A stretch of DNA of 64,000 nucleotides from Collinsella aerofaciens (GCF_020181355.1 NZ_CP084004.1:62001-126000); one strand, 5' to 3'; shown: positions 54,982 through 64,000, counted from the stretch's first letter. The notes: generated from the sequence alone by a model not told the origin. A program made the numbers and translations.

Positions 54982-56022
54982 TTAGGCGGTTTTTGCGCCC
55001 GTCCGGTTAAGAAAAGCTGCCAGATGCGTACACATCACGCAGCGCGCGGGCTTGGCGCTGGCGATCGGCCCAAACAACAAACCGAGTCCCCGATGGTTAT
55101 CCTTGAGCGCGGCGACCATCTGACGGGTTCGAGGCGCATCGAGCATATCACGCATGCGGGCGGAACGCTCGATTGACGACACCCCATGCGGGCTCAGACA
55201 CAAATTCTCGATGCAGGCGACCAGTCCGGCAAAGTAGAACTTTTGGCTTGCCAGCTTGAGCCGACCACCGCTGTCTGCTTCCGAGAGTGAGTCCGCAAGC
55301 TCGTCGAGCGCTCGAGTGTCATCGGATACCTTGGCATACATGGTGGGATCAAAGGCATCTGTAAGTTTAGGTGCCGCCGTGTGGAAACAAGCATCGCCGC
55401 AGCCGGACACGCATCGTGTCTGCGAAAGCGCGCATGCCATAAACCCAACTGTGCGAAACACCTTGTCGCACAAAAGGCATGCCTCAAACAGCGAGCGGCT
55501 GTACATCACACCAGAGGTCTGAACGACTAGGCCGCCTAAAATCAACTGAGGCAGCCCGGCCACCATCGAAGATTTGCTATCAATGGAAATATGAGCAGCA
55601 TCCAAGACGCGCGAATGGCGCTCTCGATGTGCATCATAGCGGTCGAGCGACACCGTGGGGAGCACTATGTCTGCCGTAGAATCGCACGCGATATTGACCA
55701 TCTTGGAAAGGGACTGCGGAGCAAACCACTCATCGGCGTTCATAGCGATGATTTGAGAGCCGCGCGAGGCAGCAAAACCGGCACGAAGACAAGCGCCGCG
55801 CTTCGCGTCCTCGACGTCAATCAAATCAATATGAATGTCCCTGTCGGCAGCAACTTGAAGCGAATGGCGCACACCGGGCGCAGCATCGCGACAGACAACG
55901 ACAATCTGCAAATCGTAGAGGTCTTGGTTCTGGATACTCTCGAGCGCACGCATCGCATAGCTGAGCGAACCTTCTACCACAAGGATCACCGAAAGTCGCG
56001 GATGCGAGCCACGTCGAACCAA
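54982..56022 (-). CDS. Family 2-like glycosyltransferase
   Basis: This 346-residue protein begins with a GT-A-type fold: RLSVILVVEGSLSYAMRALE, DLYDLQIVVVCRD and a region KRGACLRAGFAASRGSQIIA, where the nucleotide-sugar site would be. The usual DxD reads MNADEWF, an imperfect match, so activity or metal use may differ. The C-terminal half is Cys-rich (CVSGCGDACFHT and others) and not recognised. The start is probably TTG at 56022, since the first beta-strand must be included and no ATG or GTG is available upstream. A GAGAGGACGG stretch may be its ribosome-binding site. Confidence 0.65.
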   Translation of the reverse strand: MVRRGSHPRLSVILVVEGSLSYAMRALESIQNQDLYDLQIVVVCRDAAPGVRHSLQVAADRDIHIDLIDVEDAKRGACLRAGFAASRGSQIIAMNADEWFAPQSLSKMVNIACDSTADIVLPTVSLDRYDAHRERHSRVLDAAHISIDSKSSMVAGLPQLILGGLVVQTSGVMYSRSLFEACLLCDKVFRTVGFMACALSQTRCVSGCGDACFHTAAPKLTDAFDPTMYAKVSDDTRALDELADSLSEADSGGRLKLASQKFYFAGLVACIENLCLSPHGVSSIERSARMRDMLDAPRTRQMVAALKDNHRGLGLLFGPIASAKPARCVMCTHLAAFLNRTGAKTA

Positions 56023-56183
56023 GTTATCCGTCCTCTCGACAGCAGTGAATCAAACTGTCGTTCATGGTACACCCCGGCAATAAAAGCAATGAGACACCGG
56101 TTGTATTGCACGCCAAGAACAGATGTTGCACACGCGCAGCCCACAGATGACAGGTGCCGACGCACGACGCGCCGAGCCCTCCC

Positions 56184-57008
56184 CTAGTCGAGCACGACAA
56201 GCTCGGCGGGATCGTAATCCACGCCCATAAACGTAAGGCCGCAGGCAGGAGCCGTGGGGCCCGCAGCGGTACGGTCGCAAGCATCGATGACCTCGCGCAT
56301 CCACTCGGGTTCACGGCGATGCATGCCAATCGCGACAAGCGTGCCAACGATCGTACGGACCATCGAATGCAGAAACGCATTGCCCTCGATGGTAAACGTC
56401 AGGATGTCCTCGCCAAACGCAACCTCATGGCCAAACTCGGCGCGCATTACGCAGCGGTGCGTAGGTTTGCCCACGGCAGAAGCAACCTTGCAAAAGCTTT
56501 TAAAGTCCTGCTCGCCCAGCAGCGCGGGGCAGGCAGCAGACATAGCCTCAACATCCAAGGGATAGCGATGCCACCACACCGCACCGCGGGACAGCACGGG
56601 GCGCGCATCTCGATCGGCAATACGGTACGTATACGTACGGGAACGCGCGTCAAAACGTGCAGAAAAGCCTTTACGGGCCTTGTAGACCTCGTTGATGGCG
56701 ATATCTTTGGGCAGCAGGGCATCCATAGCCCGCAGCCACCTACGGCGCGTTAGGGCGAGCTCAGCGTCCGTTACGGGCACGCTGATGTACTGAGCCACGG
56801 CATGCACGCCGGCATCGGTGCGACCCGCGCACGTCAGATCGATCGGACGGCGAAGCAGCGTCTCGATGGCTCGACGCAGCTCACCCGCAACCGTCGTCTG
56901 TCCCGGCTGCTCGGCAAAGCCGCTATAGGACGAGCCATCGTATGCCACGCGGAAAACGAGCGTGGCATCGAGCTCTGGAATCGAATTGAAATCAGACGGC
57001 GCGGTCAT
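56184..57008 (-). CDS. truA: tRNA pseudouridine(38-40) synthase
   Basis: This 274-residue enzyme isomerises uridines 38-40 in the anticodon arm. The catalytic Asp is in CAGRTDAGVHAVAQ. Other conserved parts are FRVAYDGSSYSGFAEQPGQT, FDARSRTYTYRI and EGNAFLHSMVRTIVGTLV. The ATG at 57008 follows GGGAGCGCCC. It is the last gene of the ribosomal-protein block, separated from rplQ by a strong terminator and therefore probably read partly from its own promoter. Confidence 0.95.
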   Translation of the reverse strand: MTAPSDFNSIPELDATLVFRVAYDGSSYSGFAEQPGQTTVAGELRRAIETLLRRPIDLTCAGRTDAGVHAVAQYISVPVTDAELALTRRRWLRAMDALLPKDIAINEVYKARKGFSARFDARSRTYTYRIADRDARPVLSRGAVWWHRYPLDVEAMSAACPALLGEQDFKSFCKVASAVGKPTHRCVMRAEFGHEVAFGEDILTFTIEGNAFLHSMVRTIVGTLVAIGMHRREPEWMREVIDACDRTAAGPTAPACGLTFMGVDYDPAELVVLD

Positions 57009-57042
57009 GGGCGCTCCCAACAAACAGGCAATGGCATTTCGA

Positions 57043-57074
57043 CAAAAAAAGAGGGGTACGCGAACGTACCCCTC
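57043..57074 (-). terminator. Terminator after rplQ
   Basis: A perfect ten-pair stem, GAGGGGTACG and CGTACCCCTC, with a four-base loop is followed on the minus strand by TTTTTTT. It ends the ribosomal-protein operon. Confidence 0.95.
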
Positions 57075-57100
57075 GAATATAGCCTATGCAGACGGATTGT

Positions 57101-57568
57101 CTACTCAGCGGTCTCCTCAGCAGGAGCCTCCTCGGCAGCCTCGACCTTCTTGGGAGCAGCGGCCTTCTTGGGGGCCGGAGCAGCCTTCTTGGCCTTAGGC
57201 GTGCAAGGCTCGGTGACGAGCTCCATGATAACGATGGGAGCGTTGTCGCCCTTGCGGTGCCCGAGCTTCATGATGCGGGTATAACCGCCGTTGCGATCCT
57301 GCCACATACCCTGGGCAGCCTTGTCGAAGATCTCGGCAACGAGCTGCTTATCGCCGAGCTTGGCGATAGCCAGACGACGAGAGTGCAGGTCGCCCTTCTT
57401 GGCCCAAGTGATGATCGGATCGACGACCGAACGCAGCGCCTTAGCGCGGGTCTCGGTGGTCTTGATGCGGTCGTTCTCGAAGAGGGCCTTAGCAAGGCTC
57501 TTCTTCATGGCCTTGGTGTGGCTCGCATCGGTGCCGAGCTTCAGGCCCTTCTTAACGTTGTGACGCAT
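57101..57568 (-). CDS. rplQ: Ribosomal protein bL17 with C-terminal extension
   Basis: Residues 1-120 are standard bL17 (GLKLGTDASHTKAMKKSLAK, TTETRAKALRSVVDPIITWA, GGYTRIMKLGHRKGDNA). About 35 further residues rich in Ala, Pro, Lys and Glu (KKAAPAPKKAAAPKK) extend the C terminus. The last gene of the alpha-type operon, it follows rpoA by 30 bp. Together with the bL31 tail this shows a tendency to charged low-complexity ends in this genome. Confidence 0.97.
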   Translation of the reverse strand: MRHNVKKGLKLGTDASHTKAMKKSLAKALFENDRIKTTETRAKALRSVVDPIITWAKKGDLHSRRLAIAKLGDKQLVAEIFDKAAQGMWQDRNGGYTRIMKLGHRKGDNAPIVIMELVTEPCTPKAKKAAPAPKKAAAPKKVEAAEEAPAEETAE

Positions 57569-57598
57569 GGTCTAGTTTCTCCTCAAATATGCGAAGCA

Positions 57599-58540
57599 TT
57601 AAGCCTTCAGGCTCAGGCCCATGGACTCAAGCTTGTCCTTCACTTCCTCGATCGACTTAACACCGAAGTTACGGATGTTGAGCAGATCGTTCTCCGAGAA
57701 CTCAACGAGCTGACGGACCGAGTGAATGCTGGCGCGCTTAAGGCAGTTGTAGGAACGGACGGAAAGGTCCAGATCCTCGATCTGCTTGTCCAGCTCGGCG
57801 TTGTCGTTGGTGACCTCGGGAGCGAAGATCGAAGCCTCCTCCTCGACCTCGGGGGTCTCGGCAAGGTTCATAAAGGCGGCCATATGCTGGTTGATGATAT
57901 TGGCAGCCTGGACCACGGCGTCGCGCGGGGCGATGGAGCCGTTGGTCTCGATCTCGAGGACAAGGCGGTCGTAGTCGGTGTGCTGACCGACACGGCAAGC
58001 CTCAACGAGCTTGGCGCAACGGGAAACCGGCGAGTACAGCGAGTCGACGTGGATCACACCGATGGGATCGTTGTCGCGCTTGTTGGCCTCGCCAGAAACA
58101 TAGCCGCGGCCATAGCCGATGCGCATGCTCATGGTGAGATGGCCACCCTCGGTGAGCGTAGCAATGTGCTGCTCGGGGTTGACCAGCTCAAACTCGGACG
58201 GAATAAAGAAGTCCGCACCGGTGACCTCGCAGGGGCCGTCAACCGAGATGGTGGCGGTCGCCTCGTCGGTCGTGCCGAGAGCCCTGAAGACAAGACCCTT
58301 GACATTCAGGACGATGTCGGTGACATCCTCGACCATGTTAGGGATGGTCATGAACTCGTGCTGCGCACCATCGATCTGAATAGCCTCGACGGCGGCACCC
58401 TCGAGCGAGGACAGAAGAACGCGACGAAGGGAGTTACCCAGCGTATCGCCGTAACCACGCTCGAGCGGCTCGACGGAGACACGAGCAGACGTCTCGTTGA
58501 TCTCTTCGACCTGAACCTGAGGCCTAATGAATTCTGACAT
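57599..58540 (-). CDS. rpoA: RNA polymerase alpha subunit
   Basis: This 313-residue protein has the N-terminal assembly domain (SVEPLERGYGDTLGNSLRRV, SSLEGAAVEAIQIDGAQHEF). A linker and the C-terminal HhH domain that contacts UP elements and activators follow (LDLSVRSYNCLKRASIHSV, FGVKSIEEVKDKLESMGLSL). The start is the ATG at 58540. It lies between rpsD and rplQ in the conserved order. Confidence 0.98.
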   Translation of the reverse strand: MSEFIRPQVQVEEINETSARVSVEPLERGYGDTLGNSLRRVLLSSLEGAAVEAIQIDGAQHEFMTIPNMVEDVTDIVLNVKGLVFRALGTTDEATATISVDGPCEVTGADFFIPSEFELVNPEQHIATLTEGGHLTMSMRIGYGRGYVSGEANKRDNDPIGVIHVDSLYSPVSRCAKLVEACRVGQHTDYDRLVLEIETNGSIAPRDAVVQAANIINQHMAAFMNLAETPEVEEEASIFAPEVTNDNAELDKQIEDLDLSVRSYNCLKRASIHSVRQLVEFSENDLLNIRNFGVKSIEEVKDKLESMGLSLKA

Positions 58541-58572
58541 GTATTACCTCCAGCCTCAGCAGCCCGGATGGA

Positions 58573-59169
58573 CTACTTAGAGTAGAGCTCGACGATGAGC
58601 TGCTCGTTGATATCACCGCTGATCTGCTCACGCGTCGGCAGAGCGAGCACGTTACCAGACAGCTTCTCGATATCGACCTCGAGCCAGCCAGGGACCTCAA
58701 AGCGCTCGGAGGAAATCAGGGCCTCCTTGATGGGGAGGAGGTCACGGAACTTCTCGCCGACAGCGACGACGTCGCCGGCCTTGACGCGGTAGGACGGGAT
58801 GTCCACGCGCTTGCCGTTCACGGTGAAGTGACCGTGACGGACGGACTGACGAGCCTCTTTGCGGGTGCGGGCGAAGCCAAGACGGAAGACGACGTTGTCG
58901 AGGCGAGACTCAAGAATGATCATGAGGTTCTCACCGGTGACGCCGTTCATCTTACGGGCCTTGTTGAAGTAGCCGTGGAACTGCTTCTCCAGAACGCCAT
59001 AGATGAACTTGACCTTCTGCTTCTCGCGCAGCTGCATGCCGTACTCAGATTCCTTGCGACGGCGCTTGGGCTGACGGATAGATTCCTTCTTGCTGCTGTA
59101 ACCGAGCTCAGCGGGATCGATCCCGAGCTGACGGCAGCGCTTAAGAACAGGAGTCCTGTCGATTGCCAT
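58573..59169 (-). CDS. rpsD: Ribosomal protein uS4
   Basis: This 198-residue primary 16S-binding protein has the S4 domain at SRLDNVVFRLGFARTRKEAR and RQSVRHGHFTVNGKRV. Only one Cys is present near the N terminus (KRCRQLG), so it is the zinc-free type. The start is ATG at 59169. It sits between rpsK and rpoA. In E. coli S4 represses its own operon; no matching leader was recognised here. Confidence 0.98.
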   Translation of the reverse strand: MAIDRTPVLKRCRQLGIDPAELGYSSKKESIRQPKRRRKESEYGMQLREKQKVKFIYGVLEKQFHGYFNKARKMNGVTGENLMIILESRLDNVVFRLGFARTRKEARQSVRHGHFTVNGKRVDIPSYRVKAGDVVAVGEKFRDLLPIKEALISSERFEVPGWLEVDIEKLSGNVLALPTREQISGDINEQLIVELYSK

Positions 59170-59188
59170 ATTGATACGATCCTTTCAG

Positions 59189-59593
59189 TTACACGCGGCG
59201 ACGCTTCTTGGGGCGGCAGCCGTTGTGCGGAATGGGGGTCTTGTCCTGGATGCTCGAGACCTCGAGGCCAGCAGCCTGGAGGGAGCGGATGGCGGTCTCA
59301 CGACCGGAGCCGGGGCCCTTGACGAAGACGGAAACCTTCTTCATACCGTGCTCCATGGCCTGCTTGGCAGCAGCCTCGGCAGCCATCTGGGCAGCGAACG
59401 GCGTGGACTTACGGGAGCCCTTGAAGCCCACCTGGCCAGCCGACTTCCAGGAAATGACGTTGCCCTGGGGATCGGTGATCGAAACGATCGTGTTGTTGAA
59501 CGTAGAACGAATGTGAGCCTGGCCCACGGAAATGTTCTTACGGTCCGCGCGCTTCAGACGGGCAGCGCGAACGTTCTTCTTAGCAGTAGCCAT
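59189..59593 (-). CDS. rpsK: Ribosomal protein uS11
   Basis: This 134-residue protein has the typical core [20 protein letters not shown] and [20 protein letters not shown], and the C-terminal [12 protein letters not shown]. It forms part of the 30S platform with uS7 and bS18. ATG at 59593, 14 bp after rpsM. Confidence 0.98.
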   Translation of the reverse strand: MATAKKNVRAARLKRADRKNISVGQAHIRSTFNNTIVSITDPQGNVISWKSAGQVGFKGSRKSTPFAAQMAAEAAAKQAMEHGMKKVSVFVKGPGSGRETAIRSLQAAGLEVSSIQDKTPIPHNGCRPKKRRRV

Positions 59594-59607
59594 CTATCTA
59601 GCGCTCC

Positions 59608-59982
59608 TTATTTCTTCTTCTTAGCACCGATCTGACGCTTCGGGCCCTTGCGGGTACGAGCGTTAGTGTGGGTGCGCTGGCCGCGGACCGGGAGGCCCTT
59701 GCGGTGACGAAGGCCGCGGTTGCAGCCGATGTCCATAAGGCGCTTGACGTTCTGGTTGCGCTCACGGCGGAGGTCGCCCTCAACCATGATCTGGTTCTTA
59801 TCGATATAATCGCGGATGGCGTTAACCTCATCCTCGGTGAGGTCCTTAACGCGCGTATCCACGTTAACGTTGCACTCGACGCAAATCTTCGTCGCAGTGG
59901 TGCGGCCGATGCCGTAAATGTAGGTCAGACCGATCTCAACGCGCTTCTCACGCGGGAGGTCGACACCATTAATACGGGCCAA
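59608..59982 (-). CDS. rpsM: Ribosomal protein uS13
   Basis: This 124-residue head protein contacts the 50S subunit and tRNA. Landmarks are [34 protein letters not shown] and the C-terminal [18 protein letters not shown]. The start is TTG at 59982 with GAGAGGAGACTACG upstream; no ATG or GTG fits the conserved N terminus. It follows rpmJ by 14 bp. Confidence 0.97.
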   Translation of the reverse strand: MARINGVDLPREKRVEIGLTYIYGIGRTTATKICVECNVNVDTRVKDLTEDEVNAIRDYIDKNQIMVEGDLRRERNQNVKRLMDIGCNRGLRHRKGLPVRGQRTHTNARTRKGPKRQIGAKKKK

Positions 59983-59996
59983 CGTAGTCTCCTCTC

Positions 59997-60110
59997 TTAA
60001 CCCTGACGCTGCTTATGACGGGGGTTCTCGCAAATGACGAGGACCTTGCCATGGCGCCTAATGATTTTGCACTTATCGCACATCTTCTTGACCGAAGGAC
60101 GTACCTTCAT
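59997..60110 (-). CDS. rpmJ: Ribosomal protein bL36
   Basis: This is a 37-residue zinc-type protein. The order is [19 protein letters not shown], then [13 protein letters not shown], giving the Cys11, Cys14, Cys27, His32 zinc site. It is between infA and rpsM as in most bacteria. The ATG at 60110 follows AGGAAG. Being this short it is easily missed. Confidence 0.97.
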   Translation of the reverse strand: MKVRPSVKKMCDKCKIIRRHGKVLVICENPRHKQRQG

Positions 60111-60203
60111 CGTTCTTCCTTTCGGTAGCGCTCAAACTACTTCCCTACTATCTACTCGCCCAGCCGCAGGCGTTTAAAACTATGGCTGGTCTTCACACAC
60201 AAT

Positions 60204-60235
60204 CCGACCGTAGGTTGAGCTAAGCCTGCAGTCGG
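60204..60235. promoter_or_regulatory. Hairpin between infA and rpmJ
   Basis: CCGACCGTAGG and CCTGCAGTCGG pair at nine of eleven positions across a ten-base loop in the 150-bp spacer. There is no T-run. It may be a processing or autoregulatory site in the ribosomal-protein message. Confidence 0.35.
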
Positions 60236-60260
60236 AAATGGAGTGCGTGTATGCGTGCCG

Positions 60261-60479
60261 CTATTTGTAGCGATAGGTGATGCGGCCGCGGGTCAGGTCG
60301 TACGGGGAAAGCTCCACGACAACCCTGTCACCGGGGAGAATACGGATGTAATTCATTCGGATCTTGCCAGAAATGTTGCACAGAACCGAATGACCGTTCT
60401 CGAGCTCGACCTTAAACATGGCGTTGGGCAACGGTTCCTTTACCGTACCCTCGAGCTCAATTGCGTCTTCCTTCTTCAC
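60261..60479 (-). CDS. infA: Translation initiation factor IF-1
   Basis: This 72-residue OB-fold protein binds the 30S A site during initiation. Landmarks are [40 protein letters not shown] and [18 protein letters not shown]. The GTG at 60479 gives the family's standard 72 residues and aligns with other IF-1 N termini. An in-frame TTG two codons upstream is possible but less likely. It lies between map and rpmJ. Confidence 0.96.
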   Translation of the reverse strand: MKKEDAIELEGTVKEPLPNAMFKVELENGHSVLCNISGKIRMNYIRILPGDRVVVELSPYDLTRGRITYRYK

Positions 60480-60583
60480 AAGCAATCATCTTTCTCTAGA
60501 AAACGACAGCGATTGAGTATTCTACAACACGTATGCACGCATCGTAATAACTTCGTAATGGCTCCACAACTAAATGGAACTTG

Positions 60584-61372
60584 TTACATTTCTCCGCCTT
60601 GGAGGGAGCACCAAGCACCTTGGGCATCCGTGGTGAGAATCACCGGACCGTCATTGGTAATGGTGACGGTGTTCTCGTAGTGCGCGGCGGGCAGGTGATC
60701 GTTGGTCGTAACAATCCAACCGTCGGAGCCCGTGCTCACATGGTTGGAACCCATCGTAACCATCGGCTCGATAGCAATGACCATGCCGGCCTGGAGGCGA
60801 ACGCCCCTCCCCTTCTTTCCATAGTTAGGAACGTTGGGGTCCTCGTGCATCACGCGGCCAATGCCATGGCCTACATAATCACGAAGCACACCGTAACCGT
60901 GAGACTCGGCGAGGGACTGAACGGCATAACCGACGTCCCCGATATGGTTACCGGGAACAGCCTGCTCGATGGCAGCCTTAAGGCAATCGCGCGTGACCTC
61001 GCACAAAGCCTTGGCTTCGGGCGTGGGGGTGCCGACGAAAAACGTCCAAGCATTATCGCCGACCCAACCGTCGACAACGGCTCCCGTATCGATGGAGATG
61101 ATATCGCCATCGCGCAGGATCATGTCGGGGTTGGGAATACCGTGGACCACGGCATCGTTGATCGATGCGCAAATGGTCCCCGGGAACCCGCCGTAACCCT
61201 TAAAGGCCGGGGTGCCGCCATGCATGCGGATAATCTGCTCCGCGAGCTGATCGAGCTCAAAGGTGGAAACGCCGGGGCGCACCATGGCTCCAACGTGGCG
61301 GAGCGCCATCTTAGATAGCGCTCCTGCCTTCTTCATCTGCTCGATTTGCGTTGCAGACTTAATCTTGATCAT
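60584..61372 (-). CDS. map: Methionine aminopeptidase, type I
   Basis: This 262-residue enzyme removes N-terminal Met from nascent proteins. The pita-bread metal ligands lie in ISIDTGAVVDGWVGDNAWTF (two Asp), VGHGIGRVMHEDPNVPNYG (His) and VIAIEPMV (Glu), with a last Glu expected near the C terminus. Early conserved residues are GTICASINDAVVHGIP. No N-terminal zinc finger is present. The ATG overlaps the adk stop as ATGA, so the two are coupled. Confidence 0.96.
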   Translation of the reverse strand: MIKIKSATQIEQMKKAGALSKMALRHVGAMVRPGVSTFELDQLAEQIIRMHGGTPAFKGYGGFPGTICASINDAVVHGIPNPDMILRDGDIISIDTGAVVDGWVGDNAWTFFVGTPTPEAKALCEVTRDCLKAAIEQAVPGNHIGDVGYAVQSLAESHGYGVLRDYVGHGIGRVMHEDPNVPNYGKKGRGVRLQAGMVIAIEPMVTMGSNHVSTGSDGWIVTTNDHLPAAHYENTVTITNDGPVILTTDAQGAWCSLQGGEM

Positions 61373-61995
61373 AGACCGAGAGCCTCTTTGACATCCCCGT
61401 ACACGGTCTCGCGAGCCTGGTCACCGTTGACCGACTTGAGCAGACCCTGGCCACGATAGTAGTCGACGAGCGGGCTCGTGGACTTCTCGTAGACGTCGAG
61501 ACGGTTCTTGATGGTCTCGGGCTTGTCGTCGTCGCGCTGATACATCTCGCCGCCACACTTGGGGCAGGTAGCATCGGCAGCGGTGCCGGTGTAACCGCAT
61601 GCGCGGCAGGTGCGACGCGAAGACAGACGATCGATAATGACCTCGGGGGCCACATCGACCAGAAGGGCGCAGTCGATCTCGCGACCCATGGCGGAGAGCT
61701 CGGAATCGAGCGTCACAGCCTGGGCGGTGTTGCGCGGGAAGCCGTCGAGGATGAAGCCCTGCTGGGCGTCATCGGCGGCAAGGCGCTCCTTGACAAGGTC
61801 GATCACGAGCTGGTCGGGAACGAGCTCGCCAGCGTCCATGTACTTCTTAGCCTGAATACCAAGCTCGGTGCCACCCTTGACGGCAGCACGCAGCAGGTCG
61901 CCCGTGGAAATGTGGGCGACGCCAAACTCGGCGACGAGCTCCTGTGCGACGGTGCCCTTACCGGCACCCGGAGCTCCGAGCAATACGAGGTTCAT
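61369..61995 (-). CDS. adk: Adenylate kinase
   Basis: This 208-residue enzyme interconverts ATP plus AMP and two ADP. The P-loop is LLGAPGAGKGTVAQ. The AMP site has HISTGDLLRAAV and GFILDGFPRNTAQA. The lid carries four Cys (CRACGYTGTAADATCPKCGG), so it is the zinc-binding long form. The ATG at 61995 has AGGAGG seven bases upstream. It follows secY and overlaps map. Confidence 0.97.
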   Translation of the reverse strand: MNLVLLGAPGAGKGTVAQELVAEFGVAHISTGDLLRAAVKGGTELGIQAKKYMDAGELVPDQLVIDLVKERLAADDAQQGFILDGFPRNTAQAVTLDSELSAMGREIDCALLVDVAPEVIIDRLSSRRTCRACGYTGTAADATCPKCGGEMYQRDDDKPETIKNRLDVYEKSTSPLVDYYRGQGLLKSVNGDQARETVYGDVKEALGL

Positions 61996-62013
61996 GAGCA
62001 ATCCTCCTCTAGC

Positions 62014-63300
62014 CTATTTAAAGAATCCATCGTAATCATACATCTTGATCTGGCCTTCGAGCTTATCGACCGTGTCGAGCACGACGCCGACCATGATGAG
62101 GATGGACGTGCCGCCAAATGCCTGGATCAGATGGTTACCCGTGAAGGAGAAGATGATCGAAGGCACGATGGCGATGAGCGCCAAAAAGACAGCGCTGGGA
62201 AGCGTGATCTTGTTGAGCGCGTTCTTGATGTAGGCCGCGGTAGCCCTACCCGGACGCACGCCCGGAATAAAGCCGCCCTGCTTCTTAAGGTTATCGGCCG
62301 TGTCATCGGGGTTGAACACCATGGAGGTGTAGAAGTACGCGAAGAACACGATGAGGACAACGTTAAGCACCCAGTTGAGCCAACCGGTCGAAAGCGCGGA
62401 GGCAACTGCCTGAATCCAGCCGATGCCGGGGAAGAACACGGCAATCTGAGCCGGGAAGTACAGCAGCGCCGAAGCGAAGATGATCGGCACGACACCCGCG
62501 GTGTTGACCTTGATGGGCAGGTAGGTGGTCTGGCCACCCATCATGCGACGGCCCACGACGCGCTTAGCGTAGGAGACCGGGATGCGGCGCTGGCCGCGCT
62601 CAAGGAAAACAATCAGCGGGATAACCAGCAAAATGATGGCGCAGATGATCACCATGGTGATGATGCCACCGGCATTGCCCTCGGTGCTGGAGAAGATAGC
62701 CTGCGGCAGGCCGGCCATGATGTTCGCAAAGATGATCAGCGACATGCCATTGCCGATACCGCGCTGGGTGATGAGCTCACCAATCCACATGATCAGCATG
62801 GCGCCCGCAGTGAGCGTGCCGACGATCATGAGGTCGAAGATGATCTCGGGAGCGCCGGCGCCATTGAAGCTGATGCCGAAGCTCTTAAAGAGGAAGAGGT
62901 AACCCACGGAGTTGAGGATTGCCAGAGCCAGGGTGAGGTAACGCGAATACTGCGTGATCTTGGTCTGACCGACCTCGCCCTCGCGGGCAAGCTCATGCAG
63001 GGAAGGCACAACGGCCTGGAGCATCTGGAGGATGATCGAGCTGGTGATGTAAGGCATGATGCCCAGCGAAAACACCGACACATAGCTCAACGCGCCGCCA
63101 GAGAAAAGATTCAGGAGGGCCATAGCACCTGCGGCGACCGAATTGTTATCGGTCGAGAAAAGGCCCAGCATCCCCTGGAAGGGAATGCCGGGCACAGGAA
63201 CGTGCGCACCAATGCGGTACACGACGAGCATAGCTATGGTAAAAAGAATCTTTTCGCGCAATTCTTTGATGCGGAAAGCATTCTTAAGACCATTTAGCAC
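62014..63300 (-). CDS. secY: Preprotein translocase channel SecY
   Basis: This 428-residue ten-helix membrane protein forms the SecYEG channel. It begins [20 protein letters not shown]. The plug and TM2 region ([20 protein letters not shown]), [14 protein letters not shown] and the cytoplasmic loop [20 protein letters not shown] are typical. The start is GTG at 63300, overlapping the rplO stop by 7 bp, which indicates coupled synthesis. SecA is encoded at 37.1-39.9 kb. Confidence 0.97.
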   Translation of the reverse strand: MLNGLKNAFRIKELREKILFTIAMLVVYRIGAHVPVPGIPFQGMLGLFSTDNNSVAAGAMALLNLFSGGALSYVSVFSLGIMPYITSSIILQMLQAVVPSLHELAREGEVGQTKITQYSRYLTLALAILNSVGYLFLFKSFGISFNGAGAPEIIFDLMIVGTLTAGAMLIMWIGELITQRGIGNGMSLIIFANIMAGLPQAIFSSTEGNAGGIITMVIICAIILLVIPLIVFLERGQRRIPVSYAKRVVGRRMMGGQTTYLPIKVNTAGVVPIIFASALLYFPAQIAVFFPGIGWIQAVASALSTGWLNWVLNVVLIVFFAYFYTSMVFNPDDTADNLKKQGGFIPGVRPGRATAAYIKNALNKITLPSAVFLALIAIVPSIIFSFTGNHLIQAFGGTSILIMVGVVLDTVDKLEGQIKMYDYDGFFK

Positions 63301-63743
63301 GGCAGCTCGACCTTTCCGCCGGCGGCCTCGATCTTGGCCTGCGCAGAAGCGCTGACCTTGTCGACCTTGACCGTGAACTTCTTGGTGAGCTCACCATTGC
63401 CGAGCACCTTGACGGGCTCGAACTCGCTCTTGGTGATGCGAGCGGCCTTAAGAGCGGCACCGTCGATCACAGCGCCGTCCTCGAACTTACGCTCGAGACG
63501 CTCAACGTTAACGGCGGTGTACTCGATACGACGGGGGTTGCGGAAGCCCGGAAGCTTGGGCAGGCGCATAGCCAGCGGAGTCTGGCCACCCTCGAAGCCG
63601 GCACCCTTGGTGCCGCCAGAGCGGGAACCCTGGCCCTTCTGGCCGCGGCCAGAAGTGGTGCCGTGACCCGAAGAATTGCCACGGCCGACGCGCTTACGGT
63701 TCTTGGTGGAACCGGGCGCGGGAGTAAGATCGTGAAGCTGCAT
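63294..63743 (-). CDS. rplO: Ribosomal protein uL15
   Basis: This 149-residue protein begins [20 protein letters not shown] and has the Gly/Arg-rich [20 protein letters not shown]. The [20 protein letters not shown] segment is also conserved. It binds 23S rRNA during 50S assembly. The stop overlaps the secY GTG. Confidence 0.97.
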   Translation of the reverse strand: MQLHDLTPAPGSTKNRKRVGRGNSSGHGTTSGRGQKGQGSRSGGTKGAGFEGGQTPLAMRLPKLPGFRNPRRIEYTAVNVERLERKFEDGAVIDGAALKAARITKSEFEPVKVLGNGELTKKFTVKVDKVSASAQAKIEAAGGKVELPC

Positions 63744-63746
63744 TTG

Positions 63747-63929
63747 CTACTCCTCTACAATCTCGACAAGGTGCTTGACCTTGAAGATCATGCCGCGGAC
63801 GGACTCGTTGTCAGCAATCTCGCGAACCTCGCGGATCCTGTGGAGACCGAGGGCACGGACAGTACGGACCTGGTCCTGCTTGCAACCATTGGTGCTGCGG
63901 ACCTGCTTGATCTTGATGGTGTCAGCCAT
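63747..63929 (-). CDS. rpmD: Ribosomal protein uL30
   Basis: This 60-residue protein reads MADTIKIKQVRSTNGCKQDQ, then VRTVRALGLHRIREVREIAD. It has the usual short uL30 length, and lies 3 bp upstream of rplO and directly after rpsE. Confidence 0.96.
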   Translation of the reverse strand: MADTIKIKQVRSTNGCKQDQVRTVRALGLHRIREVREIADNESVRGMIFKVKHLVEIVEE

Positions 63930-63931
63930 GC

Positions 63932-64000
63932 TTAGTTCTCCTTACCGACGAACATCTCGGAGACCGTCAGGCCACGGCGAGCCGCGACGTCCTCAGGGCT
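63932..64000 (-). CDS. rpsE: Ribosomal protein uS5, C-terminal fragment at window edge
   Basis: Only the last 22 codons are inside the window: SPEDVAARRGLTVSEMFVGK then EN and TAA. They match the end of uS5, and the position before rpmD fits the spc operon. The rest lies right of the window. Confidence 0.9.
   Translation of the reverse strand, partial: SPEDVAARRGLTVSEMFVGKEN

Noticed and set aside
60111-60260. Additional small ribosomal-protein gene between infA and rpmJ
   Set aside because: No frame in the 150-bp spacer has a start with a ribosome-binding site or matches a known small ribosomal protein; only a hairpin is visible.

Overview
The window reads as a chromosomal segment of a high-GC actinobacterium of the class Coriobacteriia, most likely Collinsella. 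The evidence is the spc/alpha-type ribosomal block ending in secY-adk-map-infA-rpmJ-rpsM-rpsK-rpsD-rpoA-rplQ-truA, the prfB-secA pair, split transketolase genes, CGC-biased arginine codons, and intergenic spaces full of palindromic repeats. The species call is an inference from gene content and protein flavour; no database was searched.

Layout. 1-1.4 kb: a copper-chaperone-like HMA protein, a CsoR-type repressor and a small membrane/zinc-ribbon protein. 1.4-5.2 kb: an amidohydrolase, a frameshifted DUF559-like gene and an unknown protein, with copies of a 57-bp palindrome between them. 5.5-11.7 kb: glutamate synthase gltB-gltD. 11.9-16.2 kb: an NRAMP transporter between two arrays of the 57-bp palindrome; an IS21-family element has split the last copy of the second array. 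16.3-20.2 kb: rubredoxin-like and flavin reductase genes, smpB, a TPR protein, tRNA-Glu and tRNA-Gln, a small unknown, a three-unit palindrome array and an ArsC-like protein. 20.3-24.7 kb: an N-acetylmuramic acid uptake and catabolism cluster murR-murQ-murP-mupG. 24.9-30.8 kb: a VanZ-like protein, a serine recombinase, RNase R, and ftsX and ftsE (FtsE has a long N-terminal extension). 30.9-32.5 kb: an IS30-family element. 32.5-40.7 kb: a 123-bp inverted-repeat element, split transketolase, a YitT protein, prfB, secA and rpmE. 41-46.2 kb: an ACT protein, citrate synthase, and two HAD phosphatases separated by an IS110-family element. 46.4-57 kb: adenine deaminase, tyrS, a U32/RlhA-like protein, a class A PBP, argR, a glycosyltransferase and truA. 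57-64 kb: ribosomal proteins, rpoA and secretion genes, running off the right edge inside rpsE.

The most unusual content is non-coding. (1) Twelve copies of a 57-bp palindrome (16-bp arms, 25-bp loop) occur as one single copy and three arrays with an almost exact 80-bp period. (2) At least three other fixed-length palindrome families are present (65 bp; 46 bp at a 62-bp period; about 40 bp). (3) The IS110-family element carries, upstream of its transposase, a predicted RNA with two internal loops in the arrangement of a bridge RNA. Short segments in those loops match the element's ends and its palindromic target, and suggest a CA core dinucleotide. (4) The IS21 element's 4-bp target duplication is verified by restoring an exact 57-bp palindrome. 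Other points to examine are RF2 with SPT in place of the usual SPF tripeptide, the FtsE extension, and a hairpin that covers the ribosome-binding site of one HAD gene.
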